A DNA stretch of 40,326 nt from a bacterium (GCA_021781595.1 JAJXWN010000004.1:1-40326); one strand, 5' to 3'. Numbered from the stretch's first letter, positions 31,787 through 40,326 are shown. Notes: generated from the sequence alone by a model not told the origin. Numbers and translations are program-made.

Positions 31787-33265
31787 ATGAGTGAGACGAT
31801 GGAACTGAGCGCCGCAGAGATCGCGCGCCGCGTCAATGCCGGAGATATCTCGGCACGCGAAGTCACCGATGCCGCACTCGCGCAGATCGATGCCGTCGAC
31901 GGCCGGCTCGGCGCATATCTCACGCGGCTGCATGATTTAGCGCGCGTATCTGCCGGCCGGGTCGACGCGCGCATCAAAGCCGGCGAGCATCTGCCGCTAG
32001 CGGGCGTACCGGTCGCCGTGAAGGACAACATGTGCCTTGCGGGCACACGCACGACGTGCGGTTCCAAGATGCTGGAAGGCTGGGTAGCGCCGTATACCGC
32101 CACCGCCGTTGCGCGGTTGCTCGATGCCGGGGCGATCCCCGTCGGCAAGGCGAATATGGACGAGTTTGCGATGGGCAGTTCGTGCGAGAACAGCGCGCTC
32201 GGGAAGACGCGCAATCCTTACGATTTGGGGCGCGTGCCGGGCGGCAGCTCCGGCGGTTCGGCCGCTGCGGTCGCGGCCTACGAGGCGGCGATAGGCATGG
32301 GCAGCGATACCGGCGGCTCCATTCGCGAGCCGGCCGCCTTCTGCAATCTCGTGGGTTTCAAGCCTACGTACGGGCGCGTCTCGCGCTACGGCCTCATCGC
32401 CTTTGCGTCGAGCCTCGATCAGATCGGTCCGCTCGCGCGCTCGGTGGAAGACGCCGCACTCGCGTACGACGTGATGGCGGGTAAGGATCCGATGGATTCC
32501 ACCAGCGTCGATCGCCCGGTTGAACCGGCCGCCACGGCGCTACGCTCCGATCTGCGCGGCGTTCGCGTCGGTATCGTCAAGGAGTTCGGCACGCAACGGC
32601 TCGGTCCGGAGATCGATAGCCTCTACCGGCGCGCGTACCTCGATTTGGAAAGGCTCGGGGCGACGCTGGTCGACGTTGAACTCCCGACCGCCGAGTATGG
32701 ACTGGCGACATATTATCTCATCGCACCGGCCGAATGTTCGAGTAACCTCGCACGCTTCGACGGCGTTCGCTACGGTTTGCGCGTCGACGGCGAGGATGTC
32801 GGCCAGATGTACGAGCGCACGCGTGCCGAGGGCTTCGGGCCCGAGGTGAAACGGCGCATTCTCATCGGTACCTACGCGCTCTCCAGCGGTTACTACGACG
32901 CCTATTACGTGAAAGCGCAGAAGGCCCGCACGAAGTTCGGGGCCGACTTCAAGCGCGCGTTCGAGCGCTGCGACCTGATCGCCTCGCCCGCCGCGAGTTC
33001 GCCGGCGTTCGCGTTTCACGCCAAGAGCGATCCATATAGCATGTATATGATGGACTACTACACGATTCCCATGTCGCTCGCAGGACTGCCCGCGCTCTCG
33101 GTGCCATGCGGGTACGTCCTGCCCGAAGGTTCAAGCCGGCCGATGCCGATGGGTTTGCAGCTCGCAGCGCCGCTCTTCGGCGAAGTGCAACTGCTGGCCG
33201 CGGCAAACGCGTACGAATGCGCGACGCAGCACGCGCGGCAACAGCGCCCGGAAGGTGCGTTGTGA
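31787..33265 (+). CDS. gatA: GatA, Asp/Glu-tRNA amidotransferase subunit A
   Basis: A 492-residue amidase. The Ser-cisSer-Lys triad is seen as Lys79 (VAVKDN), Ser154 (GGSSGGS) and Ser178 (SDTGGSIR), followed by FCNLVGFKPTYGRVSRYGLI. It hydrolyses glutamine and passes ammonia to GatB. Length and spacing are normal. ATG 31787 has GGAG nearby; the stop codon overlaps the gatB start (TGATG). Confidence 0.95.
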   Translation: MSETMELSAAEIARRVNAGDISAREVTDAALAQIDAVDGRLGAYLTRLHDLARVSAGRVDARIKAGEHLPLAGVPVAVKDNMCLAGTRTTCGSKMLEGWVAPYTATAVARLLDAGAIPVGKANMDEFAMGSSCENSALGKTRNPYDLGRVPGGSSGGSAAAVAAYEAAIGMGSDTGGSIREPAAFCNLVGFKPTYGRVSRYGLIAFASSLDQIGPLARSVEDAALAYDVMAGKDPMDSTSVDRPVEPAATALRSDLRGVRVGIVKEFGTQRLGPEIDSLYRRAYLDLERLGATLVDVELPTAEYGLATYYLIAPAECSSNLARFDGVRYGLRVDGEDVGQMYERTRAEGFGPEVKRRILIGTYALSSGYYDAYYVKAQKARTKFGADFKRAFERCDLIASPAASSPAFAFHAKSDPYSMYMMDYYTIPMSLAGLPALSVPCGYVLPEGSSRPMPMGLQLAAPLFGEVQLLAAANAYECATQHARQQRPEGAL

Positions 33266-34716
33266 TGCAGTACGAGGCGGTAATCGGCATCGAATGTCAC
33301 GTGGAACTCAAGACGAAGAGCAAGATGTTCTGCGCCTGTCCAAACCGCTTCGGGGGAGAACCTAACGCTCAGGTATGTCCGGTCTGCTTGGCGTTGCCGG
33401 GCGCTCTGCCGGTCGCGAACGAGGAAGCGATCCTGCAGGTGATTCGAGCGGGGCTCGCGTTCGGCGCGGAGATTCCCGCTTTCTCGAAGTTCGACCGGAA
33501 GAACTACTTCTATCCCGACATGCCGAAGGATTATCAGATCTCGCAGTACGACATGCCGCTCGCGCAAGGCGGTATCGTGCGTTACTGGCTCGAGGACGGC
33601 ACCACGAAGGAATGCCGGCTCACGCGCATCCATCTGGAGGAAGACACCGGGAAGTCTACGCACGCCGGTAGCGGCGACGGTCGCATCGCGCACAGCCGCT
33701 ACTCGCTGCTGGATTTCAATCGCGCCGGCGTACCGCTCATGGAGTGCGTCTCCGAGCCGGATATCCGCAGCGCGGAGGAGGCGGTCGGCTTTCTGGAGGC
33801 GCTCAAGCGCACCTTCGTGCAGCTCGGCGTGAGCGACGTCAAAATGGAGGAAGGCTCGCTGCGCTGCGACGCCAACGTCTCCATCCGTCCGGTAGGGTCG
33901 AAGGATTTCGGTACGAAGGCCGAGATCAAGAACATGAACTCGTTCCGTTCGGTCTACCGTGCGATCGAGAGCGAGATCGCACGGCAGATTGCGGTCGTTG
34001 CGCCGGGCGGACGGGTGATGCAGGAGACCCGCGGGTGGGACGAACTGGCCGGCACGACGCACTCGATGCGCAGCAAGGAGGAGGCGCATGACTATCGCTA
34101 CTTCCCCGATCCGGATCTCGTGCCGATCGAGGTGGATCGTACCGTCGTAGCGCGTCTTCGCAGCCTGATGGCGGATCTGCCGATCGCGCGCTTCGAGCGC
34201 TACCGCGAGAGCTACGGTCTCGGCGTCGCGCAAGCGACGCAGCTCGTCGATACGCCGCAGTTGGCCGAGTACTTCGACTCCTGCGTCGGCGCCGGCGGCG
34301 GCGGGCAGCAGGCGGCAAATTTCGTGCTCGGCGATCTCTCTCGCCTGGCCAACGAAACGCAGACGCCCGTTTGGGAATCCTCGGTCGCGCCGCAGGATCT
34401 CGCGGAATTGATCGGCTTAGTGGAGAGCAAGACGATCAACTCCAAGATCGCCAAAGATCTGCTGCTACGCATGTGGAACGGCGGAGGCTCACCGAAGGCT
34501 CTCGTCGAGCACGAAGGTCTCGCGCAGACGAGCGATCCGGGCGCCGTCGAGCGCTTTGTCGACGAGGTGGTCGCCGCGCATCCAAAGGTGGTCGCCGACT
34601 ATAAGGCGGGTAAGACGAACGTCATGGGATTCCTCGTCGGCCAGGTGATGAAGCAGAGCCGGGGCAAGGCCAATCCCGCGCTCGCCGGAGAGCTGCTCGC
34701 ACAGAAGTTGGGATAG
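33265..34716 (+). CDS. gatB: GatB, Asp/Glu-tRNA amidotransferase subunit B
   Basis: A 483-residue kinase/transamidase subunit. The frame is open further upstream inside gatA, but the conserved start is MQYEAVIGIECHVEL at 33265. Zinc-site cysteines lie in FCACPNRF and QVCPVCLALPGALP; other family stretches are NRKNYFYPDMPKDYQISQYD-like residues 72-92, the HLEEDTGKSTH motif and DFNRAGVPLMECVSEPD. The tail is the YqeY-like tRNA-binding domain. It phosphorylates the misacylated tRNA side chain and amidates it. Co-operonic with gatC and gatA; mutS2 follows after 4 bp. Confidence 0.95.
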   Translation: MQYEAVIGIECHVELKTKSKMFCACPNRFGGEPNAQVCPVCLALPGALPVANEEAILQVIRAGLAFGAEIPAFSKFDRKNYFYPDMPKDYQISQYDMPLAQGGIVRYWLEDGTTKECRLTRIHLEEDTGKSTHAGSGDGRIAHSRYSLLDFNRAGVPLMECVSEPDIRSAEEAVGFLEALKRTFVQLGVSDVKMEEGSLRCDANVSIRPVGSKDFGTKAEIKNMNSFRSVYRAIESEIARQIAVVAPGGRVMQETRGWDELAGTTHSMRSKEEAHDYRYFPDPDLVPIEVDRTVVARLRSLMADLPIARFERYRESYGLGVAQATQLVDTPQLAEYFDSCVGAGGGGQQAANFVLGDLSRLANETQTPVWESSVAPQDLAELIGLVESKTINSKIAKDLLLRMWNGGGSPKALVEHEGLAQTSDPGAVERFVDEVVAAHPKVVADYKAGKTNVMGFLVGQVMKQSRGKANPALAGELLAQKLG

Positions 34717-34720
34717 GTAC

Positions 34721-37099
34721 GTGGAGGCCGCCCCGAGCGTTACCGGGTGCGCCGACGAGCGCACTCTCGAGACGCTGGACTTCCAGACGATTCGCGAACG
34801 CTTCGCCGCCGGCGCGCGCACGGAGCGCGGACGCCGCATCGCAGGGGAGCTGACGCCGTTCTCCGATTTCGCTCGCGTGCGTTTCGAGCAGCGTGCCACC
34901 ACAGAGATGCGCGAGCTGATCTCGGGAGCGGATTTCTACGCACTCCCGGCGATCGATACCGCGGACGCGACGGCGGCTGCCGAAGCGGGGACGGCTCTAC
35001 CGGCTGCGGATCTGCGCTCGGTGGCCGATGCGATCTCGGCGGCGGCCGCCGCCTTCAAGAAGACGCGCGAAAGGCCGAGCGAAACGATCGCGTCGTTGAC
35101 TGCCTCCTATCGAGCGCTGCCGGATCTGCACCGCGCGCTCGTCGACGCTATCGACGAACGCGCTAACGTGCTGGATCGCGCGTCACCGGCACTCGCCCGC
35201 GTGCGCAAAAACCTCAAGCAGGCGAATGCCGACGCGCGTGAGCGCGTGGCGTCGCTCTTGCGCTCGCCCGCTTACGCCAAGGCGATCCAGGATACCGTCG
35301 TTACGATCCGCGAAGGTCGCTTCGTGGTGCCGGTCAAGGCCGAGTTCTCCGGCGCGGTTCCGGGGATCGTGCACGACACCAGCTCCACCGGGCAGACGCT
35401 CTTCATTGAGCCGCTCGCGGCGCTCGAGGCCAACAACCGGCTACGCACGCTTCGCGTGGCCGAAGAGCGGGAGGTCACACGCGTTCTCGATGAACTCTCG
35501 CGCCGGGTCGGCGCCGCCGCAGCGCAGATCGAAGCGAACGTCGAGATGCTCGCGCGGCTGGACGTTCTCGCGGCAAGAGCGCTCCTCGCGTTAGCGATGG
35601 ACGCCGTCGCGCCGGAGCTGGTCGACGAGCCGGTTATCGCACTTTGCGAGGGTCGCCATCCACTGCTCGGCGCGCGTGCGGTTCCGCAGTCCTTCGCGCT
35701 CGACGAGCGGACGCGTTTGATCGCGATCAGCGGGCCCAACATGGGTGGCAAGACGGTCGCGCTAAAGATGGCCGGTCTCTTCGTGGCCATGACCTACGCG
35801 GGCATGCAACTCCCGGCCGCCAGCGGGACGCGGATCGGGCGCTTCACCCGGATATTCACCGATATCGGCGATGAGCAATCCATCCTCGAGAATACCTCGA
35901 CGTTTTCGGCACACCTCGGGCGCATCCGCGAGATCGTAGACGCCGCCGACGACCGTTCGCTCGTCCTCATCGATGAGATCGGCGGCGGTACGGAACCGGC
36001 CGGTGGAGCGGCGCTGGCTATTGCGATACTGGAGCGGCTGCTTGCGGTACGAGCCTGCGGTATCGTTACGACGCACGCGACGGAGCTCAAGCTCTTCGCG
36101 CATGGTACGCCTGGCGTGGTCAACGCTGGAGTGCGTTTCGATCCCCAGACGTTCGCGCCGACCTACCAGTTGGACGTCGGCATGCCGGGCCAATCGCTCG
36201 CCTTTCCGCTGGCGCGGTCGCTCGGTATTCCAGCGGAACTCGTAGCGCGCGCGGAGTCATTGATCGGTACGCGCGAGCACGAGTATGAAAATGCGTTGGC
36301 GGAGCTCTCCGAAACGAACGCGGCGCTTCACGCGGAACGCGACGAGCTGGTTCGCCAACGCGTCGATCTGGGGCGTCAATCGGAGGATCTCCGCCTGCTG
36401 CGAGAGGCATTTGCAGGCGAGAGGCGCGCGTTCGCGGTGGCTGCCGACCTTCGCATGCAGCAAGCGCTGCGAGAGTTCACGAACGAATTGCAGCGCCGCG
36501 CCGAGCTGCGGGAAAACCGGGACGAAGGGATTCGGCGCCCCAAGGTCACGCCGGCGCAGAGCGCGCTCCTTTCGCGCACGCTCGAGCAGATGCGTCGAGA
36601 TTTGGGCATCGAGCCTGAGCATGGCGGCGAGCCGTTGCAGGCCGTATACGCGCGGGACGATCGCGTCCGCGTGCTTTCCCTCGGCCAGGAGGGGACGGTG
36701 ATTGCCGACAACGGTGAGAACCTCTTGGTGGCGATCGGTCCGATGCGCACGCTCGTCTCTAAAGACGACGTTCGGCTCTGCGGCAGCGAGCAACGGGGAC
36801 GCTCGCGGGCGGATCGCAGCCACGGCGGCGACGCCCGGTTCGACGTTGCGGCTCGTACGACGGCGGAACTCGACGTGCGCGGCAAACGCTACGCCGAGGC
36901 CGAACCGCTGGTGGAGCGCTGGATCGACGACGCGCAGCTTGCCGGCAGCGCCTCATTGCGGCTCATTCACGGCAAGGGCACCGGCATGTTGGGGCGCGGG
37001 CTGCAGGAGTTCCTGCGCGGTCACCCCGCCGTCAAGAACGTCCGCTATGGCGACGAAAACGAGGGAGGCGGAGGCGTCACGGTCTTCGAACTGCGTTGA
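34721..37099 (+). CDS. mutS2: MutS2, Smr-domain ATPase
   Basis: A 792-residue MutS2 with a GTG start. It lacks the mismatch-recognition domain of MutS1 and begins with the helical core (LETLDFQTIRERFAAGARTE). Walker A GPNMGGKT is at 338-345 and Walker B VLIDEIGGGTEP at about 412-423. A coiled coil follows, and the C-terminal Smr nuclease domain has LDVRG and HGKGTGMLG. MutS2 acts on branched DNA or, in some bacteria, on collided ribosomes. The stop lies next to tyrS; a TTG there overlaps it. Confidence 0.95.
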   Translation: MEAAPSVTGCADERTLETLDFQTIRERFAAGARTERGRRIAGELTPFSDFARVRFEQRATTEMRELISGADFYALPAIDTADATAAAEAGTALPAADLRSVADAISAAAAAFKKTRERPSETIASLTASYRALPDLHRALVDAIDERANVLDRASPALARVRKNLKQANADARERVASLLRSPAYAKAIQDTVVTIREGRFVVPVKAEFSGAVPGIVHDTSSTGQTLFIEPLAALEANNRLRTLRVAEEREVTRVLDELSRRVGAAAAQIEANVEMLARLDVLAARALLALAMDAVAPELVDEPVIALCEGRHPLLGARAVPQSFALDERTRLIAISGPNMGGKTVALKMAGLFVAMTYAGMQLPAASGTRIGRFTRIFTDIGDEQSILENTSTFSAHLGRIREIVDAADDRSLVLIDEIGGGTEPAGGAALAIAILERLLAVRACGIVTTHATELKLFAHGTPGVVNAGVRFDPQTFAPTYQLDVGMPGQSLAFPLARSLGIPAELVARAESLIGTREHEYENALAELSETNAALHAERDELVRQRVDLGRQSEDLRLLREAFAGERRAFAVAADLRMQQALREFTNELQRRAELRENRDEGIRRPKVTPAQSALLSRTLEQMRRDLGIEPEHGGEPLQAVYARDDRVRVLSLGQEGTVIADNGENLLVAIGPMRTLVSKDDVRLCGSEQRGRSRADRSHGGDARFDVAARTTAELDVRGKRYAEAEPLVERWIDDAQLAGSASLRLIHGKGTGMLGRGLQEFLRGHPAVKNVRYGDENEGGGGVTVFELR

Positions 37100-37104
37100 C
37101 TTCT

Positions 37105-38298
37105 ATGCGCGACCATGCTGAATTGCTATTGGACGGCTTCGATCGCGTCGAGACGCGCGCGGAGTTCTTGGAACGTATGGCGGAAGGCCGGCCGCTGGTC
37201 GTCAAACTCGGGCTCGATCCGACGTCGCCGGATCTGCACCTGGGGCACGCTGTCGTCCTGCGGAAGATGCAGCAGTTCGTCGAATGCGGTCACGACGTCA
37301 CGCTATTGATCGGAGATTTCACGGCGCGTATCGGCGACCCGTCGGGCCGGAACGAGATGCGGCCGCCGCTGACGCTCGAACAGATCGAAGCGAACATGCG
37401 CACATACACGGAACAGGCTGGCGCGCTACTCGACCTAGCGCGCGTAAAGCTGCGCTACAATTCGGAGTGGCTAGCGGGCCTGTCGCTGGCGGATCTGCTG
37501 CGGTTGCTCTCGCGCGTCACGGTCGCGCAGATGCTCGAGCGTAACGATTTTCACGACCGGTACGCGGCGGGGACGCCGATATCCCTTCACGAGTTTCTCT
37601 ATCCGGTCGCACAAGCGTACGACAGCGTCGCGCTGGGTGCCGATGTCGAACTCGGCGGGAACGACCAACTCTTTAACTTGCTTATGGGCCGGCACTACCA
37701 ATCGTACGAGAACCGGCGGCCGCAAGTCTGCATGACGGTACCGTTGCTCGAGGGGCTCGACGGCGTGAAAAAAATGTCGAAATCGACCGGCAACTACGTT
37801 GGCTTGAGCGAGCCGGCGCACGAGCAGTTCGGCAAGCTCATGCGCATCCCAGACGAGCTGATCCCACGGTACGCGCGCCTGGCTGCCTTTCGATCGCAAA
37901 CGGACTGCGAGGCGCTCGGCGTAGCGCTGCGAGGCACGAGGGCGCATCCGATGGACGAAAAGAAGCGCCTCGCCGAGGAGATCGTTGCCCTCTATCATGG
38001 TGCGGATGCGGCGCGGGCGGCGCGCGAGCGTTTCGAACGCACCGTTCAGCGGAAAGAACTACCCGCCGAAGCGCTACCGGAACTACGCCTGGAAGGTGTC
38101 CGCCGCGTCGTAGACGTCATCCTTGCGGCGGGGTTCGCGGAGAGCAAGCGGGCCGCCGAGCGGCTAATCTCAGGGAGCGGGGTCAGGGTGGATGGTATAC
38201 TCGTCACGGATCCGAAGGCGGCGTGGAGCGCGTCGGGGGCGGCCGTCCTTTCGGTCGGATCGCGCAGATTCGTTCGCGTCGTGCCAAACGAAAGGTAG
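37105..38298 (+). CDS. tyrS: TyrS, tyrosyl-tRNA synthetase
   Basis: A 397-residue class I synthetase. The HIGH motif is HLGH (45-48) and KMSKS is at 223-227; LGADVELGGNDQLFNLLMGR lies between. A C-terminal S4 RNA-binding domain (AERLISGSGVRVDGILV) is present. The layout matches the TyrZ-like bacterial type. The start is ATG 37105, or a TTG at 37096 that overlaps the mutS2 stop; no motif decides. The zinc-ribbon gene follows 2 bp after the stop. Confidence 0.93.
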   Translation: MRDHAELLLDGFDRVETRAEFLERMAEGRPLVVKLGLDPTSPDLHLGHAVVLRKMQQFVECGHDVTLLIGDFTARIGDPSGRNEMRPPLTLEQIEANMRTYTEQAGALLDLARVKLRYNSEWLAGLSLADLLRLLSRVTVAQMLERNDFHDRYAAGTPISLHEFLYPVAQAYDSVALGADVELGGNDQLFNLLMGRHYQSYENRRPQVCMTVPLLEGLDGVKKMSKSTGNYVGLSEPAHEQFGKLMRIPDELIPRYARLAAFRSQTDCEALGVALRGTRAHPMDEKKRLAEEIVALYHGADAARAARERFERTVQRKELPAEALPELRLEGVRRVVDVILAAGFAESKRAAERLISGSGVRVDGILVTDPKAAWSASGAAVLSVGSRRFVRVVPNER

Positions 38299-38300
38299 TT

Positions 38301-38531
38301 ATGGCGGATAGAGCGGTCACCTATACGTCGTCGTTGCCGCCCGTCGAAGGCAGGGCGTTCGTCTGCAAGCGTTGCGGGCGCCGGTACGCCTATCCGAAAC
38401 CGGGCGAGCGCCCTATTCGTTGCGAGTGCGGTTGGTGGTACGAGAATCGAGGTGGTGCCCTCAAAGAGGCGTATTGGCAACGGATCGAGCCGTATCGCGT
38501 GCCACCGCCTACGCTGTTTCCAGCCGGTTGA
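38301..38531 (+). CDS. Small zinc-ribbon protein, unknown
   Basis: A 76-residue protein from ATG 38301 with AAAGG before it; the frame is open upstream only as an overlap with tyrS. Cysteine pairs CKRCG and CECG, separated by about 17 residues, can bind one zinc ion, in a layout like the small RPB12/RpoP-type or rubredoxin-like ribbons. The remainder is aromatic and basic (GWWYENRGG, EAYWQRIEPYR). It sits between tyrS and aroQ. No function assigned. Confidence 0.65.
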   Translation: MADRAVTYTSSLPPVEGRAFVCKRCGRRYAYPKPGERPIRCECGWWYENRGGALKEAYWQRIEPYRVPPPTLFPAG

Positions 38532-38580
38532 CCGTCCGGCTTTTCGAGGGCAGGGGCTTGCCCTTCCCGAATTGCGCGGC

Positions 38581-39006
38581 ATGCGAGTGTTGGTCATACA
38601 TGGTCCGAACCTCAATCTGCTGGGCGAGCGCGAACCCGGCGTTTATGGAACGCAGACGCTCGCGCAGATCGACGAGCTGATCGAACGAACCGCCTCGAGC
38701 CTTGGCATCGAGGTGCGCATACAGCAGCACAACGACGAGGGCGGGATTGTCGATGCGATTCACGCGGCGCGTAAGGACTGCGGGGCGATCGTGATCAACC
38801 CGGGCGCGTACGGGCATTATTCCTATGCCATCGCCGATGCCATCGCCGCCGTGGCGATTCGGGCAATAGAAGTCCACCTGTCTAACGTGTACTCGCGCGA
38901 AGCGTTCCGGCGCGAGAGCGTCGTGGCGCCGGTCTGCGCTGGGAGCATCGCCGGGTTTGGCCCGCTCTCGTACGTGCTGGCGCTTCACGCCGCGGCGGCA
39001 CGATAG
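38581..39006 (+). CDS. aroQ: AroQ, type II 3-dehydroquinate dehydratase
   Basis: A 141-residue enzyme from ATG 38581, in a frame open from 38452. The N-terminal VIHGPNLNLLGEREPGVYG carries the catalytic Tyr22; INPGAYGHYSYAI and IEVHLSNVYSREAFR supply the substrate-binding and catalytic histidine region. It makes 3-dehydroshikimate in the shikimate pathway. Length is normal. No other aro gene is in view. Confidence 0.95.
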   Translation: MRVLVIHGPNLNLLGEREPGVYGTQTLAQIDELIERTASSLGIEVRIQQHNDEGGIVDAIHAARKDCGAIVINPGAYGHYSYAIADAIAAVAIRAIEVHLSNVYSREAFRRESVVAPVCAGSIAGFGPLSYVLALHAAAAR

Positions 39007-39155
39007 TCCTGCAGGCCGGTGGCCCGGAAACCCTTGTAGATTAAGGCCTTTCCGATGATTTTTGGGAAGGAGGGAGCACCGCGTTTGCGTATATCCACTT
39101 TTTAGGCGGCCAGCCCACCGATATTGCTTTCACAGAGCCGCTAAGGAGATTTCAT

Positions 39156-39503
39156 TTGACGAAAGCCGATCTAATCGAATCCGTTGCCGCCGAATCCGAA
39201 CTATCCAAGCGCCAGGCCGGCGAGATCGTCGACCTTGTCTTGGACGAAATAAAGACGGCCCTCCAGAAGGGCGAGCGCGTCGCCCTGACTCCGTTTGGAA
39301 GCTTTGTCGTTCGTCAGCGCAAGGCGCGCGAAGGCCGTAACCCCAAGACTGGCGCGAAGATCAAGATTGCCGCTCGCAAAGTTCCGGCATTCGTTGCCGG
39401 CAAGGGGCTGAAAGAGGCCGTCGGTGGCGTCCGTAAGAGCACCGGCGCGAAGAAGGCGACCGCGAAGAAGACCCCTGCTAAAAAGGGCGGGCGCAAGCGC
39501 TGA
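39156..39503 (+). CDS. HU-family DNA-binding protein with basic tail
   Basis: A 115-residue protein from TTG 39156, with AAGGAG 7 bp before it, which supports that unusual start. Residues 1-90 are a standard HU domain: TKADLIESVAAESELSKRQA, then ALTPFGSFVVRQRKAREGRN, then PKTGAKIKI and VPAFVAGKGLKEAV. Residues about 91-115 form a Lys/Ala/Thr tail (ATAKKTPAKKGGRKR) like that of actinobacterial HupB and histone H1. HU bends and compacts DNA; the tail may add nonspecific binding. The 149 bp upstream hold no other gene. Confidence 0.93.
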   Translation: MTKADLIESVAAESELSKRQAGEIVDLVLDEIKTALQKGERVALTPFGSFVVRQRKAREGRNPKTGAKIKIAARKVPAFVAGKGLKEAVGGVRKSTGAKKATAKKTPAKKGGRKR

Positions 39504-39529
39504 GCGTCGGTCCGCTCAGGCCGGACGAG

Positions 39530-40147
39530 TTGCCGCAAGCTGTTGAAATATTCCAGCTTGCGTTTGCGGAAGAGCACGCCGCGCGTTTTCGCGGGCGTGT
39601 TCTTCCTACCGCCTTTGTCGACGTATGGCGGTTTTTGCTCGACGCGGAGCCGCAGGGATTCCTTGCCGCGCGCGAAGATGGGCGCCTTCTCGGGTACGCG
39701 ATTTTCGTGCGGAGCCTAAGAGCGATCCAGCGCAAAGCCGTGCTCTCCGGGGCGGCGCTGCGTTGGGCGGCTAGGGCGCTCGGGGGCGCATTCGATCTGC
39801 GGCTACGTTCGATGTGGCGCATCGTGCGAAATAAGGCGTTATTCCTTACGAGCGAACGTCGGTACCGTAGCATCGGCGACGCGCAGCTGCTAAACGTCGC
39901 GGTTCATCCGCAGGCGCGGGGGCGCGGCGTGGCGACTGCGCTCGTAAGCGAGGGCTTGCGCTTGCTGCAGACGCTAGGCGTGCCCGAGGTTCGCTTGGAG
40001 GTGCGACCGTGGAACGCTGCGGCGCTAGCGGTCTACGCGCGTACGGGTTGGCGCGAAGTGGGGCGGACGCGCGACCTCGAAGGGGAGTGGGTTGTCATGG
40101 TCGCCAACCCGGGATGGCCAATTCCGGCGGGCGTGCCTCGCGGGTGA
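39530..40147 (+). CDS. GNAT N-acetyltransferase, RimI-like
   Basis: An acetyltransferase of about 205 residues. The acetyl-CoA region is LLNVAVHPQARGRGVATALV, and the end reads VRPWNAAALAVYARTGWREV, both typical of GNAT/RimI. The TTG at 39530 is the start available in the usual codon set, but the frame continues upstream through SVGPLRPDE, which looks like the first strand of the fold. A CTG at 39500 overlapping the HU stop is thus possible. A middle insertion (about 58-105) is basic and less conserved. Substrate unknown. Confidence 0.8.
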   Translation: MPQAVEIFQLAFAEEHAARFRGRVLPTAFVDVWRFLLDAEPQGFLAAREDGRLLGYAIFVRSLRAIQRKAVLSGAALRWAARALGGAFDLRLRSMWRIVRNKALFLTSERRYRSIGDAQLLNVAVHPQARGRGVATALVSEGLRLLQTLGVPEVRLEVRPWNAAALAVYARTGWREVGRTRDLEGEWVVMVANPGWPIPAGVPRG

Positions 40148-40169
40148 GCCTCCGCCGGTGCCAAAACGT

Positions 40170-40247
40170 CGGGCTGTAGCGCAGCTTGGTTAGCGCGCTT
40201 GACTGGGGGTCAAGAGGTCGCAGGTTCGAATCCTGTCAGCCCGACCA
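40170..40247 (+). tRNA. tRNA-Pro (anticodon GGG)
   Basis: A 78-nt cloverleaf. The acceptor stem CGGGCTG pairs with CAGCCCG (40237-40243), followed by A and an encoded CCA end. The anticodon stem is CTTGA/TCAAG around the seven-base loop CTGGGGG, giving anticodon GGG (proline, CCC/CCU codons). The T arm has GGTTCGAATCC. All expected pairs form. Confidence 0.95.
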
Positions 40248-40326
40248 TATAAAAGCCCCGAGATAGATTTGGCCGGCGGCGAGAGAGTTCGCGACACGCA
40301 GTATGTGTCTACTCGAGCCTGTTCGT
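40248..40326. other. Window end after the tRNA: nothing recognised
   Basis: About 80 bases after the tRNA; no gene, terminator or repeat is visible before the window ends. A tRNA 3' end followed by unknown sequence can be an integration site, but no attachment-site duplicate or integrase is in view. Confidence 0.4.

Noticed and set aside
40170-40326. tRNA-Pro as an integration site
   Set aside because: No integrase and no duplicated tRNA end within the window.

Overview
The window is GC-rich, densely packed bacterial chromosome, probably from a motile Gram-negative-like lineage. Supporting signs are lipoprotein signals, a TonB-like envelope protein and a periplasmic binding protein. The combination fits Candidatus Eremiobacterota (WPS-2/Vulcanimicrobiota) or a neighbouring phylum: flagellar export genes with cheC, SARP-like STAND regulators, Vgb-type beta-propeller lipoproteins, an ImuA-ImuB-DnaE2 cassette, GatCAB and MutS2. 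That placement is inference from gene content only. TTG and GTG starts and 4-bp start/stop overlaps are frequent.

Layout. (1) 1-905: the end of fliQ, then fliR. (2) 906-10036: an accessory block of about 9.1 kb separating fliR from flhB, genes that are usually neighbours. It holds a c-type cytochrome lipoprotein with a membrane partner, a secreted protein, two translationally coupled STAND/winged-helix regulators on the minus strand, decayed IS1182- and IS21-type transposase remnants, and a seven-bladed Vgb-like lipoprotein. A 25-bp sequence occurs once near each side of the block. (3) 10037-17439: flhB-flhA, a PilZ protein, then cheY-cheC-cheA-cheW behind a candidate sigma-28 promoter. (4) 17492-18352: an exported protein of unknown function. 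(5) 18307-22819, minus strand: a hyuA-hyuB (hydantoinase/oxoprolinase) operon with a CHAD domain split over two small overlapping cistrons in its middle. (6) 22885-28028: the imuA-imuB-dnaE2 mutagenic repair cassette, with an SOS box inside the promoter spacer. (7) 28025-29619, minus strand: a TonB-like proline-rich protein and a molybdate/tungstate-type binding protein. (8) 29756-40247: a housekeeping run with a small membrane protein, a TrmA/RlmD-type RNA methyltransferase, gatCAB, mutS2, tyrS, a zinc-ribbon protein, aroQ, an HU protein with a lysine/alanine-rich tail, a GNAT acetyltransferase and tRNA-Pro(GGG).

How the parts work together. FliQ, FliR, FlhB and FlhA form the flagellar export gate. 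PilZ, CheY, CheC, CheA and CheW form a c-di-GMP and chemotaxis signalling set; no receptor, cheR or cheB is in view. GatCAB makes Gln-tRNA and/or Asn-tRNA by transamidation. ImuA, ImuB and DnaE2 form the SOS mutasome. The items most worth a second look are the complementary STAND regulator pair, the hyuA-CHAD-CHAD-hyuB operon, and the apparently leaderless SOS promoter of imuA.
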